Shown here piece after piece: positions 25,929 through 34,755 of a stretch of 64,000 nucleotides of DNA; positions within the stretch are counted from its first letter, which is position 1; every line of letters begins with the position of its first letter. Below the pieces are notes generated by a model. The model was not told where the DNA came from and made no database searches. It saw only the letters and a list, made by a program, of their open reading frames with translations. The stretch is taken from NCBI GenBank assembly GCA_029053015.1, contig JAIDHX010000013.1, positions 1 to 64,000 on the forward strand. The letters run 5' to 3'. The translations under genes were made by a program, and so were the position numbers. The stretch is from Lachnospiraceae bacterium. GTDB taxonomy: Bacteria > Bacillota > Clostridia > Lachnospirales > Lachnospiraceae.

Positions 25929-25978
25929 CCGCATGTTTATGTCGTTCGCTCCTATGTCTGTCATTTTATAACATGCGG
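25929..25978. promoter_or_regulatory. Inverted repeat upstream of the RiPP precursor gene
   Basis: CCGCATGTT (25929-25937) and AACATGCGG (25970-25978) are perfect 9-bp inverted arms around a 32-nt spacer. On the plus strand the second arm is followed by CTTTTTTA, so it could terminate plus-strand transcripts, but no plus gene is nearby. It lies ~80-130 bp before the precursor start and could be an operator or leader structure. Confidence 0.4.
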
Positions 25979-26034
25979 CTTTTTTACAGCGGAAATAACT
26001 TTTTACATTTCCTGCACAAAAGGGAAATCAAAAA

Positions 26035-26063
26035 GGGCTGCGCACGGATTCCATGCACAGCCC
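26035..26063 (-). terminator. Terminator of the hemerythrin-CheX-REC gene
   Basis: Minus-strand hairpin GGGCTGtGC...GCGCAGCCC followed by TTTTTG, 35 bp after the stop at 26098. It separates the gene from the RiPP operon downstream. Confidence 0.75.
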
Positions 26064-26097
26064 CTTCAGAAGCTTTTATCTTTTCATTTCTCTCTCT

Positions 26098-27432
26098 TTA
26101 TTTATTTTTTTTCCCAAAAAAATTATCGATATTTTTCTTGATATCTCCGTCAGACATTTTCTTTAAGAGATACCCTTCCGGCCTCAGCGCCATCACCTTC
26201 CGAACGCTCTCTAAATCGTCCTTGGCGGTCAGAAAAATAACCGGAATGTCCGCGATAGCCTTATCCGAACGAATCATTTCCAACGCCTGCCTTCCGTCGC
26301 ATACGGGCATCTCGTAATCCAGTAAAATCAAATCAGGGCGGCTCACCGCGATCTCCCGAATGGCGGATATGCTGGAATCTGCCTCTACCAAATCATAATC
26401 TTCCGCCAGCAGCTTCACAATCCTGCCCCGCATAAACTCTGAGTCGTCTACCAAAAGAATTTTCTTCCTGTTTTCTTTAGAGAGATAGTCATTTACTGCA
26501 GCCATGACATGATTGGGGTCAATCACAGTTGCCGTTGCAAATGTACCGCGAATGGTATCGGCGGCTGTTGCACTAAATGCAAAATATCCCTCATTGGTCT
26601 GAAACAGCAGACTGCACGCCGGCTGCTCCCGTTCAAAGGAATTCAAAAGCTGCTCATGGGTAAGCAGAGATTCCTTCTCCAAATCGAGAAACGCTATCAT
26701 CGGAAAGCTCTTCCGAATCTTCTCTATAAACTGTCGTGACAGATATCGAACGACATTAATTACCATGTCGTCAACTCTCGAATATTCCATGTCTAAAATG
26801 TTGCCTATAATCTTGAGCAGAAGCCGTTCTTCATAAACCAGCGTAACCTCCCACTTTTCCTTCTGCTTTCCGCGGTAAAGAAAACGGCAGCAGACCACTT
26901 TTCCAAAATCCTCTCCCGCATAATGCTCACTGAGCAGATTTGCTCTCTTGTGAAACATTTCCTGCATAACCTGGTTAATCGCCGCTTCCAGCGCTTCCTT
27001 TTCTTCCTGGGGAGGGAGATCCGCCCACTTGCTTGTCGCCTTTCCCGCAATCACCTGATCCTCTGTCTGTGTGTGCGCTACGACCCATCCCAGACAGACG
27101 CCCAAAAAATGTCGGATAGATTCTACGGAATATCCTGTTTCCTCCATCTCCACTTCCAGCGCCGGCAGCGTCTTATCGCGGAAATCATCATGCAGGCGCT
27201 TATGTATCTCATACTCGCTATGCTGCATCGCCTGCATATACTCCTCTTCATGCTCAAAATGTTCCATCGCATGATTTCTTAAGTATTTCACACCTTCACG
27301 GCACGCCCACACGTTCTTCTCGCCGCTTTCGCAGATCTCAAGCAGCTTATTCATTCTCGTAAAAAGCTGCTGATGTTCCTTATCGATAAAATCCACGCCA
27401 ACTTTATAACTATCCTTCCATGCTATCCCCAT
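26098..27432 (-). CDS. Bacteriohemerythrin - CheX-like - response regulator receiver fusion
   Basis: 444 residues in three parts. Residues 1-130 are a bacteriohemerythrin with all seven di-iron ligands: His20, His58, Glu62, His77, His81, His120 and Asp125. The middle (~155-310) resembles the CheX/CheC phosphatase fold (residues such as VINVVRYLSRQFIEKIRKSF). The last ~120 residues are a CheY-like receiver: KILLVDDSEFMRG, phosphorylatable Asp in LILLDYEMP, and Lys in IFLTAKDD. It probably couples oxygen or nitric oxide sensing to chemotaxis-type phosphosignalling. It is a single gene with its own terminator, ~28 kb from the che operon. Confidence 0.88.
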   Translation of the reverse strand: MGIAWKDSYKVGVDFIDKEHQQLFTRMNKLLEICESGEKNVWACREGVKYLRNHAMEHFEHEEEYMQAMQHSEYEIHKRLHDDFRDKTLPALEVEMEETGYSVESIRHFLGVCLGWVVAHTQTEDQVIAGKATSKWADLPPQEEKEALEAAINQVMQEMFHKRANLLSEHYAGEDFGKVVCCRFLYRGKQKEKWEVTLVYEERLLLKIIGNILDMEYSRVDDMVINVVRYLSRQFIEKIRKSFPMIAFLDLEKESLLTHEQLLNSFEREQPACSLLFQTNEGYFAFSATAADTIRGTFATATVIDPNHVMAAVNDYLSKENRKKILLVDDSEFMRGRIVKLLAEDYDLVEADSSISAIREIAVSRPDLILLDYEMPVCDGRQALEMIRSDKAIADIPVIFLTAKDDLESVRKVMALRPEGYLLKKMSDGDIKKNIDNFFGKKNK

Positions 27433-27576
27433 GCCGCTTCTCCTTCACTATCCCGCTTTACACTGCCTTTTAATCTTTAGATAATAATAGGGATATTATA
27501 GCACTAATGGGAAATTTGCACAAGAAATATCGGTTCGACATATGCTTATCCTTCTGGAAAAAATACCAAGTTCCTT

Positions 27577-28125
27577 TCAAAAGCCCGGTCTGTGTATTCC
27601 TACCGAAACAGCTCCGTCCGCGGTGAAAAAGTTCTGGATTTTATTGGTTTCTCTCTTTAAATAGTCTTCGTATCTGTCCTTCTTTCTTTCGTCCAGGATA
27701 ATAATATTTTGGTTTGACGATCCACGCAGCAAAGAATTGTCATTTAATTTCTCTACGTATTCTCCATCTATCAGCACGCTGATATTAGCAAGCCACTCCG
27801 GTTTAAGTTCTTTTTTATTATATCCCGTGTACACAACAATATCGTCTGAAATGGATTTCAACAATAAAAGCAGTTGTTGTAATTCCGCCGGCTGGTACAT
27901 GGGATCGCCACCGGTAATTGTGAAGCCTTCGATGAGATTGTCTTTCGCAATATCCTTTACCAGTTTGAATATGGTTTCGGGTGTAGTTTTATATCTCTCT
28001 TGAAACTTCCACAGTTCAGGATTGCTGCAGCCTTTACACCTGCGGGGACAGCCGCAGAACCAAATTCCGACTCGTTTACCGGGTCCCAGAACTTCAACAG
28101 GATATAAAACCCTTGCTACATACAT
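27577..28125 (-). CDS. Small radical SAM enzyme (NrdG-like, single 4Fe-4S)
   Basis: 182 residues with CPRRCKGC (CxxxCxxC) at residues 26-33 and FTITGGDPMYQP as the SAM-binding motif. No SPASM or auxiliary-cluster domain. The size and layout match anaerobic ribonucleotide reductase activases and other glycyl-radical activases, but no nrdD or glycyl radical enzyme is near. It lies downstream of the kinase-membrane-coiled-coil genes and directly after a 42-codon ORF whose stop overlaps its start. It may instead modify a protein or peptide of this locus; that is inference. Confidence 0.8.
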   Translation of the reverse strand: MYVARVLYPVEVLGPGKRVGIWFCGCPRRCKGCSNPELWKFQERYKTTPETIFKLVKDIAKDNLIEGFTITGGDPMYQPAELQQLLLLLKSISDDIVVYTGYNKKELKPEWLANISVLIDGEYVEKLNDNSLLRGSSNQNIIILDERKKDRYEDYLKRETNKIQNFFTADGAVSVGIHRPGF

Positions 28126-28244
28126 TGTCCGGTCCTCACCGGAAAATACGCCGCCTGTTCCCGGCGCTTTGTTTTCCCCAAAATTTTCTTGTTATTGACA
28201 TGTGTAAAATTTGTGTTACTCATATTCTCAATATACTTTTCCAT
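28116..28244 (-). CDS. Possible 42-residue peptide overlapping the radical SAM start
   Basis: ATG 28242-28244, with GGGG 7 nt upstream; reads MEKYIENMSNTNFTHVNN, then a basic stretch KKILGKTKRR, and ends TGQCM. The stop lies 10 nt inside the radical SAM gene in another frame, so translation could be coupled. One Cys, Asn- and Thr-rich N-terminal half. Could be a precursor peptide for the adjacent radical SAM enzyme, a regulatory leader, or chance. Confidence 0.35.
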   Translation of the reverse strand: MEKYIENMSNTNFTHVNNKKILGKTKRREQAAYFPVRTGQCM

Positions 28245-28302
28245 TTGTATACCCCGCGCGTGCTTCAACACACATACCAATCAATATTCTGGAAGATTTA
28301 CT

Positions 28303-29598
28303 TCAAAACTTCTCACTCCTCGTCTTTAATTGAGCTGTAATTTTACGTTGTTTTCTGACCTTGAACTTCTCAACTTCACCTTTCATCTCATAATCTGATG
28401 TATTGATTATCTGAGCGTATTCCGCGCTTGGCGGGAGCATTGAAATGCGGTCTGCGGGGATAACGCCTTTTGCAAGCAGCCTCTTTTCCATTTCATTAAA
28501 ATCATCGCAAAATCTTTCCATGGAATCACATAACAACGCAGTTTCACGCTCGTCCGGAAGCCTGTCCGCGACATCGATACCGCCAAGCTCCATTGCAATT
28601 TTTCCGTCCGATGAGTAGGTTACATTGACTGCCGTACCTTCATCGTAAGTATAAAGCTTGTTATGGAAATGCCTTCCGCTCTTCTTTGTAACCTCACGGC
28701 GGCCAAGAACGGTATACCCCATTTCCTCCATGACTTCGTCCACGCACTCGCTTATATATGCCTGCTCGTCTTCCTTTGCAGATGTTTCTTTTATTCGCTG
28801 TATTTCGGTTTTAAGAGATTGAATGGAAACTGCATCACAGGAATATTCCTGTGCTATATAGCAATATAATTCGCATAATGCGATGTACTCAGAATATAGC
28901 TTTTCAAATTCTTCGTGGCACTCCTCATACTCAGCTAAAACCCTTCCACACTCTTTTATCAGTGGCGAAACCGTCAACGCAAAAAAATTTTTCAGAAAAT
29001 CCTCGTCCTGAATTTCATCTATCCTTGAAAGGACATTGCCAATTTCTTCCGCCATTTCAGTGGGCAGTACAGATTTTTTCTTCATCTGTAAAAGCTGCTC
29101 CCGCATTTTTCTCTTTGTGTCATCGACAAATGTCTGCGCAGCAGGCCTGACATCGGCAAACGATTCCGAAAATCCCCGGTCGATGGCTGCATCTAAAAGT
29201 TCACGAAGCCGCAGCTCATTTTGAACGGCAATATCCGAAAGTTCCCTTACAATTTCGTCTGCTCTTGCAACACATTCGCTTACAGCTTCAGCGGTTTTTT
29301 CAAGGGCAGAAACATCATTGTTGTCAGTTCCTGCAATCATCGGAGCAATCGGGGCAATCAGCAACTCTAACTCATTCATTTTTTGGGAAAATCCGCCATC
29401 ATTTCTGACGCGTTTAATCAGTTCGGCAGATACCTGTTTCTCAGAAGAAAACATATTGCCAAGCTGCAAAAGTCGTTTATGATTTCTTTGAATATTTTCG
29501 GAGGCGACAGCCTTTCTTTGCTCCATTCTGCGCTGCTCTTCCAAAAGACGCCTTTGTTCCGGTGTCAATATATATCTTGATGTTTTTGGACCACTCAT
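28303..29598 (-). CDS. Conserved helical protein of the kinase locus, unknown function
   Basis: 431 residues. It starts MSGPKTSRYILTPEQRRLLE and is mostly long helices, with coiled-coil stretches such as LLEEQRRMEQRK and ECHEEFEKLYSEYIALCELY. Near residues 310-350 a beta-rich patch (GRHFHNKLYTYDEGTAVNVT) contains GYTVLGRREVTKKSG. No enzymatic motif, signal peptide or membrane segment. It lies 27 bp after the membrane protein gene, so is probably co-transcribed with it and the kinase, of which it may be a substrate or scaffold. Basic C-terminus KVRKQRKITAQLKTRSEKF. Confidence 0.75.
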   Translation of the reverse strand: MSGPKTSRYILTPEQRRLLEEQRRMEQRKAVASENIQRNHKRLLQLGNMFSSEKQVSAELIKRVRNDGGFSQKMNELELLIAPIAPMIAGTDNNDVSALEKTAEAVSECVARADEIVRELSDIAVQNELRLRELLDAAIDRGFSESFADVRPAAQTFVDDTKRKMREQLLQMKKKSVLPTEMAEEIGNVLSRIDEIQDEDFLKNFFALTVSPLIKECGRVLAEYEECHEEFEKLYSEYIALCELYCYIAQEYSCDAVSIQSLKTEIQRIKETSAKEDEQAYISECVDEVMEEMGYTVLGRREVTKKSGRHFHNKLYTYDEGTAVNVTYSSDGKIAMELGGIDVADRLPDERETALLCDSMERFCDDFNEMEKRLLAKGVIPADRISMLPPSAEYAQIINTSDYEMKGEVEKFKVRKQRKITAQLKTRSEKF

Positions 29599-29625
29599 TT
29601 GCCCCTGTCTCCGTATTCATAAATT

Positions 29626-30819
29626 TTATTCTATTATAGGCATTGCTTCTTCTACAAATGGATTCCTGAGATTAATTGTGCTTCCATTCTTACCATTGAT
29701 GATATAAAAAGAATATATAACATTTGTCTTGGAATCTTTATCATCATAGGAATATATTAATATCTGGTAACCATCTACATCGTAAGTCACTATATACGAA
29801 CTGTCATCCGCATCCTTTTGATTGGTGCTTCTGACCCCATTGGCTCTTGCATATTCTACAATCCATCTAATAAAGGAGCTCGATGCGCCTAAATGCCTTC
29901 CATCAATACAATCAGGTTGAATGCACAGTAACCACATTGCCTCACTTATATTACCGTCTTGATGCAAACGAGTCAACTCTGAAGCAAGCAATTTATACCC
30001 TTTTTCCGACTTGAAATATTTATAATATGACTCTTCGCTTTCCCTGTTTTTCCAATTACACATTTCTGCTGTTAATGATTGATCTTTTATCATGGACCGC
30101 AATTCTCTGTACGGAATATCCGCAATATAGAGCCTCGCAAAAACTGCGGCAAAAAAAATGAATACACCTAAAAACACTATCACCCACAACCGTATGGCTC
30201 TACGTTCTCTTTCACGCCGCAAAACCTGCGCCTTACATTCATCTTCCAGAGAAGTAATCTCAGGTGTTATCTTTGTGGTCTCAAGTATGCTCAGATAATA
30301 TTTGCATTTTTTAATATCACCGGCATTTTTACAACTTTCTGCAACTTTAAATACTTTATTCTCAATATCACTAATTTCGTCCAAAACGCTCTGTTTCTTT
30401 CTCACTTCAGACAAACAATCCTGTAATTGTTCTTCACCGGCGATGTTTTCAATAAGCTGACAAAAATGCAAAGTCCTTTTCGTGTCACTCTCGCTGATTC
30501 TTTTATCTCTAAGTTCTTGGAGCCTGTTCACATCCGGCTTCTCTTTTTTTAAAAGTTTCTTCAGGTTTGCAGATTCTTTTTTCGCAATCCTGCGATTCTT
30601 TAATCCACTCCTCATCAGTTGAAAAGAAGAACTGACAGTCGGCATGATTTTTGCCATTGCCAAAAAAAGCAAAATAAGATCCATAAAGACAACAATAAGA
30701 ATTAAAATCCAGTATTCCCCCAAATCAGCAGTACCGTTCCCGCTTATTGCGAATATGATCATGATATTGCCCACAAAAAATAATATTATTATAGCCAGCA
30801 ACCCAATAATAAGACCCAT
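29626..30819 (-). CDS. Three-TM membrane protein of the kinase locus, unknown function
   Basis: 397 residues: two N-terminal membrane helices (~3-27 and ~36-57), a cytoplasmic charged helical region (~75-205, KESANLKKLLKKEKPD), a third helix (LWVIVFLGVFIFFAAVFARL, ~211-230), then a C-terminal domain of ~165 residues that would lie outside the cell, ending in a beta-rich part (SYIVTYDVDGYQILIYSYDD). Such a layout fits a membrane sensor or effector driven by the neighbouring kinase. It follows the kinase by 52 bp. No family recognised. Confidence 0.75.
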   Translation of the reverse strand: MGLIIGLLAIIILFFVGNIMIIFAISGNGTADLGEYWILILIVVFMDLILLFLAMAKIMPTVSSSFQLMRSGLKNRRIAKKESANLKKLLKKEKPDVNRLQELRDKRISESDTKRTLHFCQLIENIAGEEQLQDCLSEVRKKQSVLDEISDIENKVFKVAESCKNAGDIKKCKYYLSILETTKITPEITSLEDECKAQVLRRERERRAIRLWVIVFLGVFIFFAAVFARLYIADIPYRELRSMIKDQSLTAEMCNWKNRESEESYYKYFKSEKGYKLLASELTRLHQDGNISEAMWLLCIQPDCIDGRHLGASSSFIRWIVEYARANGVRSTNQKDADDSSYIVTYDVDGYQILIYSYDDKDSKTNVIYSFYIINGKNGSTINLRNPFVEEAMPIIE

Positions 30820-30871
30820 GTTTCTTTATCCCTTATCTTCATTTTTATATTTATGCGCGTGCTTTAGCATA

Positions 30872-32551
30872 CTACTGAGATAGCTGCTTTCTCCAGGATT
30901 CCAACTCTTTGCGTTTTCCAAGAGCGATCAACCACGCTTCTAATTGAACATCCAACATGTCATTGCAATCAATCATCTTGTGGCAAAATCCCTCAAACTC
31001 CCTGTAAGATGCATGAAACAGTTCTTTCATATAAGCGACAAGCTCAGCTACGTTTTCAAGCTGCTTCTCTCCCATATTGAGAATATGTTGACCGGAAAGC
31101 AGATAAGCCATAGTATAGTAATTTATCATCGTATTCCGATTACTGTTTTTACCCACAACATGTGCTGTTTCAAGCGCAGAAACGGCAGCAGCCAATCCTT
31201 CACTATTTGAGTTTACTATTGCCACATAACCGGTCAGCAGATTATTCTTCAAAATGCTGTTCCAATAATCAAAGTTTGATTGATCATTTTTCCACAGTCT
31301 TTCAAGCATATCACGGCCTAAAGCCGGAAGCGATTCATATATTTGTTCTTTCCAGTAAAACCCGTTTAGTTCCGGATATATCTTATAGAGAAGATTCCAA
31401 AAGATAATGTCATCTTTGCCTTTAGTGCGTGTTGCTTCTTCTTCCGCATCCATGCAATAACCAGCGATTTCAGGGTTAAAATTCTTAAAGAAAGCAGACA
31501 ACAGTCCACGATAAAGCTGTTTCTTTCCATCATTCCAATTACTTGCAAGTGCGATTATTAATGAAGGAATGTCCTTATACCTTTTTCCTAAAAAAGTATA
31601 AACAGGGATTCTATTATCAGCAGCAATATCTGCACTTTCGCCGGGAATAACCTGCTCTTTACCTTTGCACCAATTTAAAACTTCAGAATAAGTCCAACGT
31701 CTGTTGGGATTTTCCTTTTTGTTACGATTCGTAATATCAAAATATGTAACAGCAGAAATGAAATCTTGCAGTTCCTGCGGCATATCCTTCGGGAAAGGAA
31801 TCCGCTGCACTGCGGTATACTGTGCAATTTCTTCAGCATTCATATTTTTATACGGAGTATAACCGCAAAACAGCTCATAAACCGTAATACCAAAAGAATA
31901 ATAGTCCGACTCTTCCAAAAACAAATTCCTGAAAGTTTCCGGCGCAGAGTATTCCGGGGTCATACCCGTCTTCGTAACCAAAACGGTATTGCCTTTCTCA
32001 ACCACGGAACTAATACCAAAGTCAATAATAGCAATACTTTTGTTGTCGTCCTGCAGCATAATATTTGACGGTTTCAAGTCCTTATGAATAATATCATTTT
32101 GATGCAAAGCCCTGAGTCCCTCGTTGATACAAGGAATAATAGTTCTCTTTAATTCCTCTAACGTAAACTTTCTGCCCTGCAGACTCCCGTTTTTATAATA
32201 TGGCAGAATCACGAAAGGAAAACTGTTATATTCACCCATATCATATAAAGAAGCTATATAAGGTGAGTCTATGGATTTCAAAGCTGTAAGCACTTCCGGC
32301 TTTACCGCGCGCTGACGCCTGTAAATTTTGGCCACATACTCTTTGCCGCTATATTTGCATATATAAAGGTCGGCCTCACCCGTTGATACACTCAAAGGCT
32401 CTATCACTTCATATTTTCCTGCAATAATACTGCCTGCGGATAATAGATAGGAAGTGACAGCAATATCCTGATTAACTGCCGTAGATTGTCGGATATCTGA
32501 GTTAATCTCTGTTGCATTAAGATTAGAATTAATTTCTGTTCTGTCGCTCAC
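30872..32551 (-). CDS. Soluble Hanks-type Ser/Thr protein kinase
   Basis: 559 residues from a GTG with AGGGAGG 6 nt upstream. Residues 1-30 contain an Asn-rich repeat (TEINSNLNA, TEINSDI). The kinase domain (~46-310) has the ATP lysine in VAKIYRR (Lys75), HKDLKPSN (catalytic Asp158), DFG (177-179), an activation loop with TKTGMTPEYSAPE, and SFGITVYELFCGYTPY. The glycine-rich loop is poor (EPLSVSTGEADLY). The C-terminal ~240 residues are helical with no membrane segment or PASTA repeat, unlike PrkC. All catalytic residues are present, so it is probably active. It heads the kinase-membrane-coiled-coil operon; no PP2C phosphatase is adjacent. Confidence 0.88.
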   Translation of the reverse strand: MSDRTEINSNLNATEINSDIRQSTAVNQDIAVTSYLLSAGSIIAGKYEVIEPLSVSTGEADLYICKYSGKEYVAKIYRRQRAVKPEVLTALKSIDSPYIASLYDMGEYNSFPFVILPYYKNGSLQGRKFTLEELKRTIIPCINEGLRALHQNDIIHKDLKPSNIMLQDDNKSIAIIDFGISSVVEKGNTVLVTKTGMTPEYSAPETFRNLFLEESDYYSFGITVYELFCGYTPYKNMNAEEIAQYTAVQRIPFPKDMPQELQDFISAVTYFDITNRNKKENPNRRWTYSEVLNWCKGKEQVIPGESADIAADNRIPVYTFLGKRYKDIPSLIIALASNWNDGKKQLYRGLLSAFFKNFNPEIAGYCMDAEEEATRTKGKDDIIFWNLLYKIYPELNGFYWKEQIYESLPALGRDMLERLWKNDQSNFDYWNSILKNNLLTGYVAIVNSNSEGLAAAVSALETAHVVGKNSNRNTMINYYTMAYLLSGQHILNMGEKQLENVAELVAYMKELFHASYREFEGFCHKMIDCNDMLDVQLEAWLIALGKRKELESWRKQLSQ

Positions 32552-32682
32552 AATATGCCTCCCTGATTATTGAACACTTTACAGCAGGTGAGTTTCTCTC
32601 CATCATTACTCATATATTTCCCCAGCAAATTGTATCACAAAACAGATAAAAATAAAACCATTGAATTATAATTGCTCCCGCT

Positions 32683-34536
32683 TCATAAGGGAAGACTGTC
32701 CTTCACGCAAAGCGCCCCATACCCAACCCTGTCATTGGGCAGTTCCGCCTCCCCCCTTAAGGGTCTTGCGCCTCTCCGCAGATACGCTTTCACCTTCTCC
32801 CCATACAAAAACACATCATTCCCCTGCACAAGCCCCCACTGCAGCAGGAGCGCAGAGGCGCCTGTCACAAAGGGCGTGGCAAAGGATGTGCCTGTGAAAT
32901 AGCCATAGCCGCCAAAGGTGTCCGGCGCCATAATGCCCACGCCCGGCGCCGCCAAATCCGGCTTTACCGAGCCTGCTGCCGTCGGCCCCATCGTCCGCTC
33001 CGCATACACGTATCCCCTGCCTGAAAAATCCGCGTACGACTCATAGACACTGTCATATGCCGCCACTGTAATGACCTTCTGCGCCGTGGAAGGAATGGTC
33101 AGCGTCACCTGTGGGCTCGGCTCAAAAAAGCGGGTATTTGTATTTCGCACGGACGCGCTGGGAAGATAAAAATAATACTGGCCGGTGATACCTGACACAA
33201 ATTCTATTCGGAATGTCCATACACCGGGCGCAATATAATTTCTTTCCGGAATAAAGTCAAAATAAATTTCCTGCGCCACCGCGTAGGGCGTCGGCTCTCC
33301 CATGTAAACCAAAATCATTGTCTGCTCCAGTCTCAGAGTCAGCTTTCCGAATCCCCCTTCCGGCAGAAAAGCCTCCTCCCCGGACGGAGAACGCAGCGTA
33401 ATCCGGTAGCTGTCCGCATAATTCTTCCAGAGCTGTACATTGAGCGCCGTCTCGTAGGAAGCAACCGCCAGCTCCGTATAGCTGGCTGCCCCCACCGGGA
33501 GCCTTCCCCCTGCCGCCCCGACATTGCCCTGTACATGTCCCGAGGAAGCCCCTTCATTGCCGCTTCCCACACAGATTACCGTTCTTCCCACCTCCGAGGC
33601 ATTGTCTAAAAAACGCTCTATCAGGGAAGAACCGTTATGTGCACCGTACGTATTGCCAAAGCTTAAATTGACGGCGAGAGGCGCCCCAAGCTGCTGCGCC
33701 TTTTTTACCACATACGTGACTGCCCGCATCAGTTCCGTGGTTCGCGGAAAAGAATTGGCGTCCGCCGTCCCAAGTTTTACCACAATCAGACTGCTTTTTG
33801 GCGCAACGCCTTCATAGCCTCCCACGCCGCTTCCGGCAGCAATTCCCGCAACCGCCGTACCATGTCCGCTGGTATCACGGCTCGGCACCAGACGATAGCC
33901 CTCCTGCCGGGAACCGGCGGCAAGCGCTGCGTCAATCTGTGCTTTGCTGAATTCCGTCCCCAGCAAAAATCCGTCCGGCGGCCTCCTCCTGTTTCCTTCT
34001 AATCCCGCCGCCTCTTCCGCATTTTGCGGCGCTTCTTCCCACGGCAGCGTCTGGTCCCACAAATACAATATCCTGCTCGTTCCGTCCGCATTGCGAAAAT
34101 GCGGGTTGGTGTAATCGATGCCCGAATCAATTACGCCGACAATCACACCCGCACCGTCAAGATAAGGCTCCCGCACCGTCACCGGCAGGATACAGGATGC
34201 TTCCTTTGCCTGTTCCATGGAATTGCCGTTCATCGCAATATTGTCCACCGCAAAAAACAGGCGCTTCGGCTTCTCCACATACTCAATCTCCGAAAGTTCT
34301 GCTATTCTATCGACGAGTCCCTCCGGCACGGTAAGCACGGCATATCCTGCAAGCAGCTCTTCTATGCCGATACCCTTTGCGGCAAGTGCGGACAAATTAC
34401 CGTTGTATTTCACAATCAGCTCCCAGGTACGGCCCTCCGCTTCGTATCCCACATTCAGATTCAGCGATTTTTCCCGTACCGCCTCCGGCGTTTCCAGCGC
34501 AAGATTCAATAAATTTTCCAGCTTTTGATTGTCCAT
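32683..34536 (-). CDS. Subtilisin-like serine protease (S8, Csp-like)
   Basis: 617 residues from ATG 34534-34536 (GGAG 6 nt upstream). The full triad is visible: Asp137 in VGVIDSGID, His225 in DTSGHGTAVAG, and Ser in GTSFATPFVTGASA near residue 550. An N-terminal prodomain-like region (1-100) lacks a signal peptide, and a large insert lies between His and Ser, as in the clostridial Csp germination proteases and related cytosolic S8 proteins. Unlike CspA or CspC pseudoproteases it keeps all catalytic residues. No sleB/sleC or spore cortex gene is near, so a germination role is only a possibility. Divergent from the AraC gene. Confidence 0.88.
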   Translation of the reverse strand: MDNQKLENLLNLALETPEAVREKSLNLNVGYEAEGRTWELIVKYNGNLSALAAKGIGIEELLAGYAVLTVPEGLVDRIAELSEIEYVEKPKRLFFAVDNIAMNGNSMEQAKEASCILPVTVREPYLDGAGVIVGVIDSGIDYTNPHFRNADGTSRILYLWDQTLPWEEAPQNAEEAAGLEGNRRRPPDGFLLGTEFSKAQIDAALAAGSRQEGYRLVPSRDTSGHGTAVAGIAAGSGVGGYEGVAPKSSLIVVKLGTADANSFPRTTELMRAVTYVVKKAQQLGAPLAVNLSFGNTYGAHNGSSLIERFLDNASEVGRTVICVGSGNEGASSGHVQGNVGAAGGRLPVGAASYTELAVASYETALNVQLWKNYADSYRITLRSPSGEEAFLPEGGFGKLTLRLEQTMILVYMGEPTPYAVAQEIYFDFIPERNYIAPGVWTFRIEFVSGITGQYYFYLPSASVRNTNTRFFEPSPQVTLTIPSTAQKVITVAAYDSVYESYADFSGRGYVYAERTMGPTAAGSVKPDLAAPGVGIMAPDTFGGYGYFTGTSFATPFVTGASALLLQWGLVQGNDVFLYGEKVKAYLRRGARPLRGEAELPNDRVGYGALCVKDSLPL

Positions 34537-34661
34537 TTTTATCTCCATTTCCAGAGCATTTTACGAGACGGGGCGGCACAAATCTCAAATTTGCGTCAGC
34601 CCCCTGCCATATCATATGCGCCCTCCGCAGACAATTTCCCACTTGCAGTCCTTTTTTCCTC

Positions 34662-34690
34662 TTGCCAGATTTGCATAGTTTCATTATACT
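34662..34690 (+). promoter_or_regulatory. Promoter of the AraC-type regulator
   Basis: TTGCCA (34662-34667) and TATACT (34685-34690), spacing 17 bp, ~65 bp before the start codon, in the divergent gap with the subtilase gene. Confidence 0.55.
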
Positions 34691-34755
34691 GTAAGAAAAT
34701 TTTACTGCGCGCCGCGAAACACGGCACCGGAAAACGGATACGAAAGGATTTTACC

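Noticed and set aside
27577..28125. Anaerobic ribonucleotide reductase activase (nrdG)
   Set aside because: Family resemblance is real but no nrdD is adjacent, so the specific symbol is not supported.
32683..34536. Naming the subtilase as a CspB germination protease
   Set aside because: Layout is Csp-like but no spore-germination partner genes are seen; left as S8 protease.
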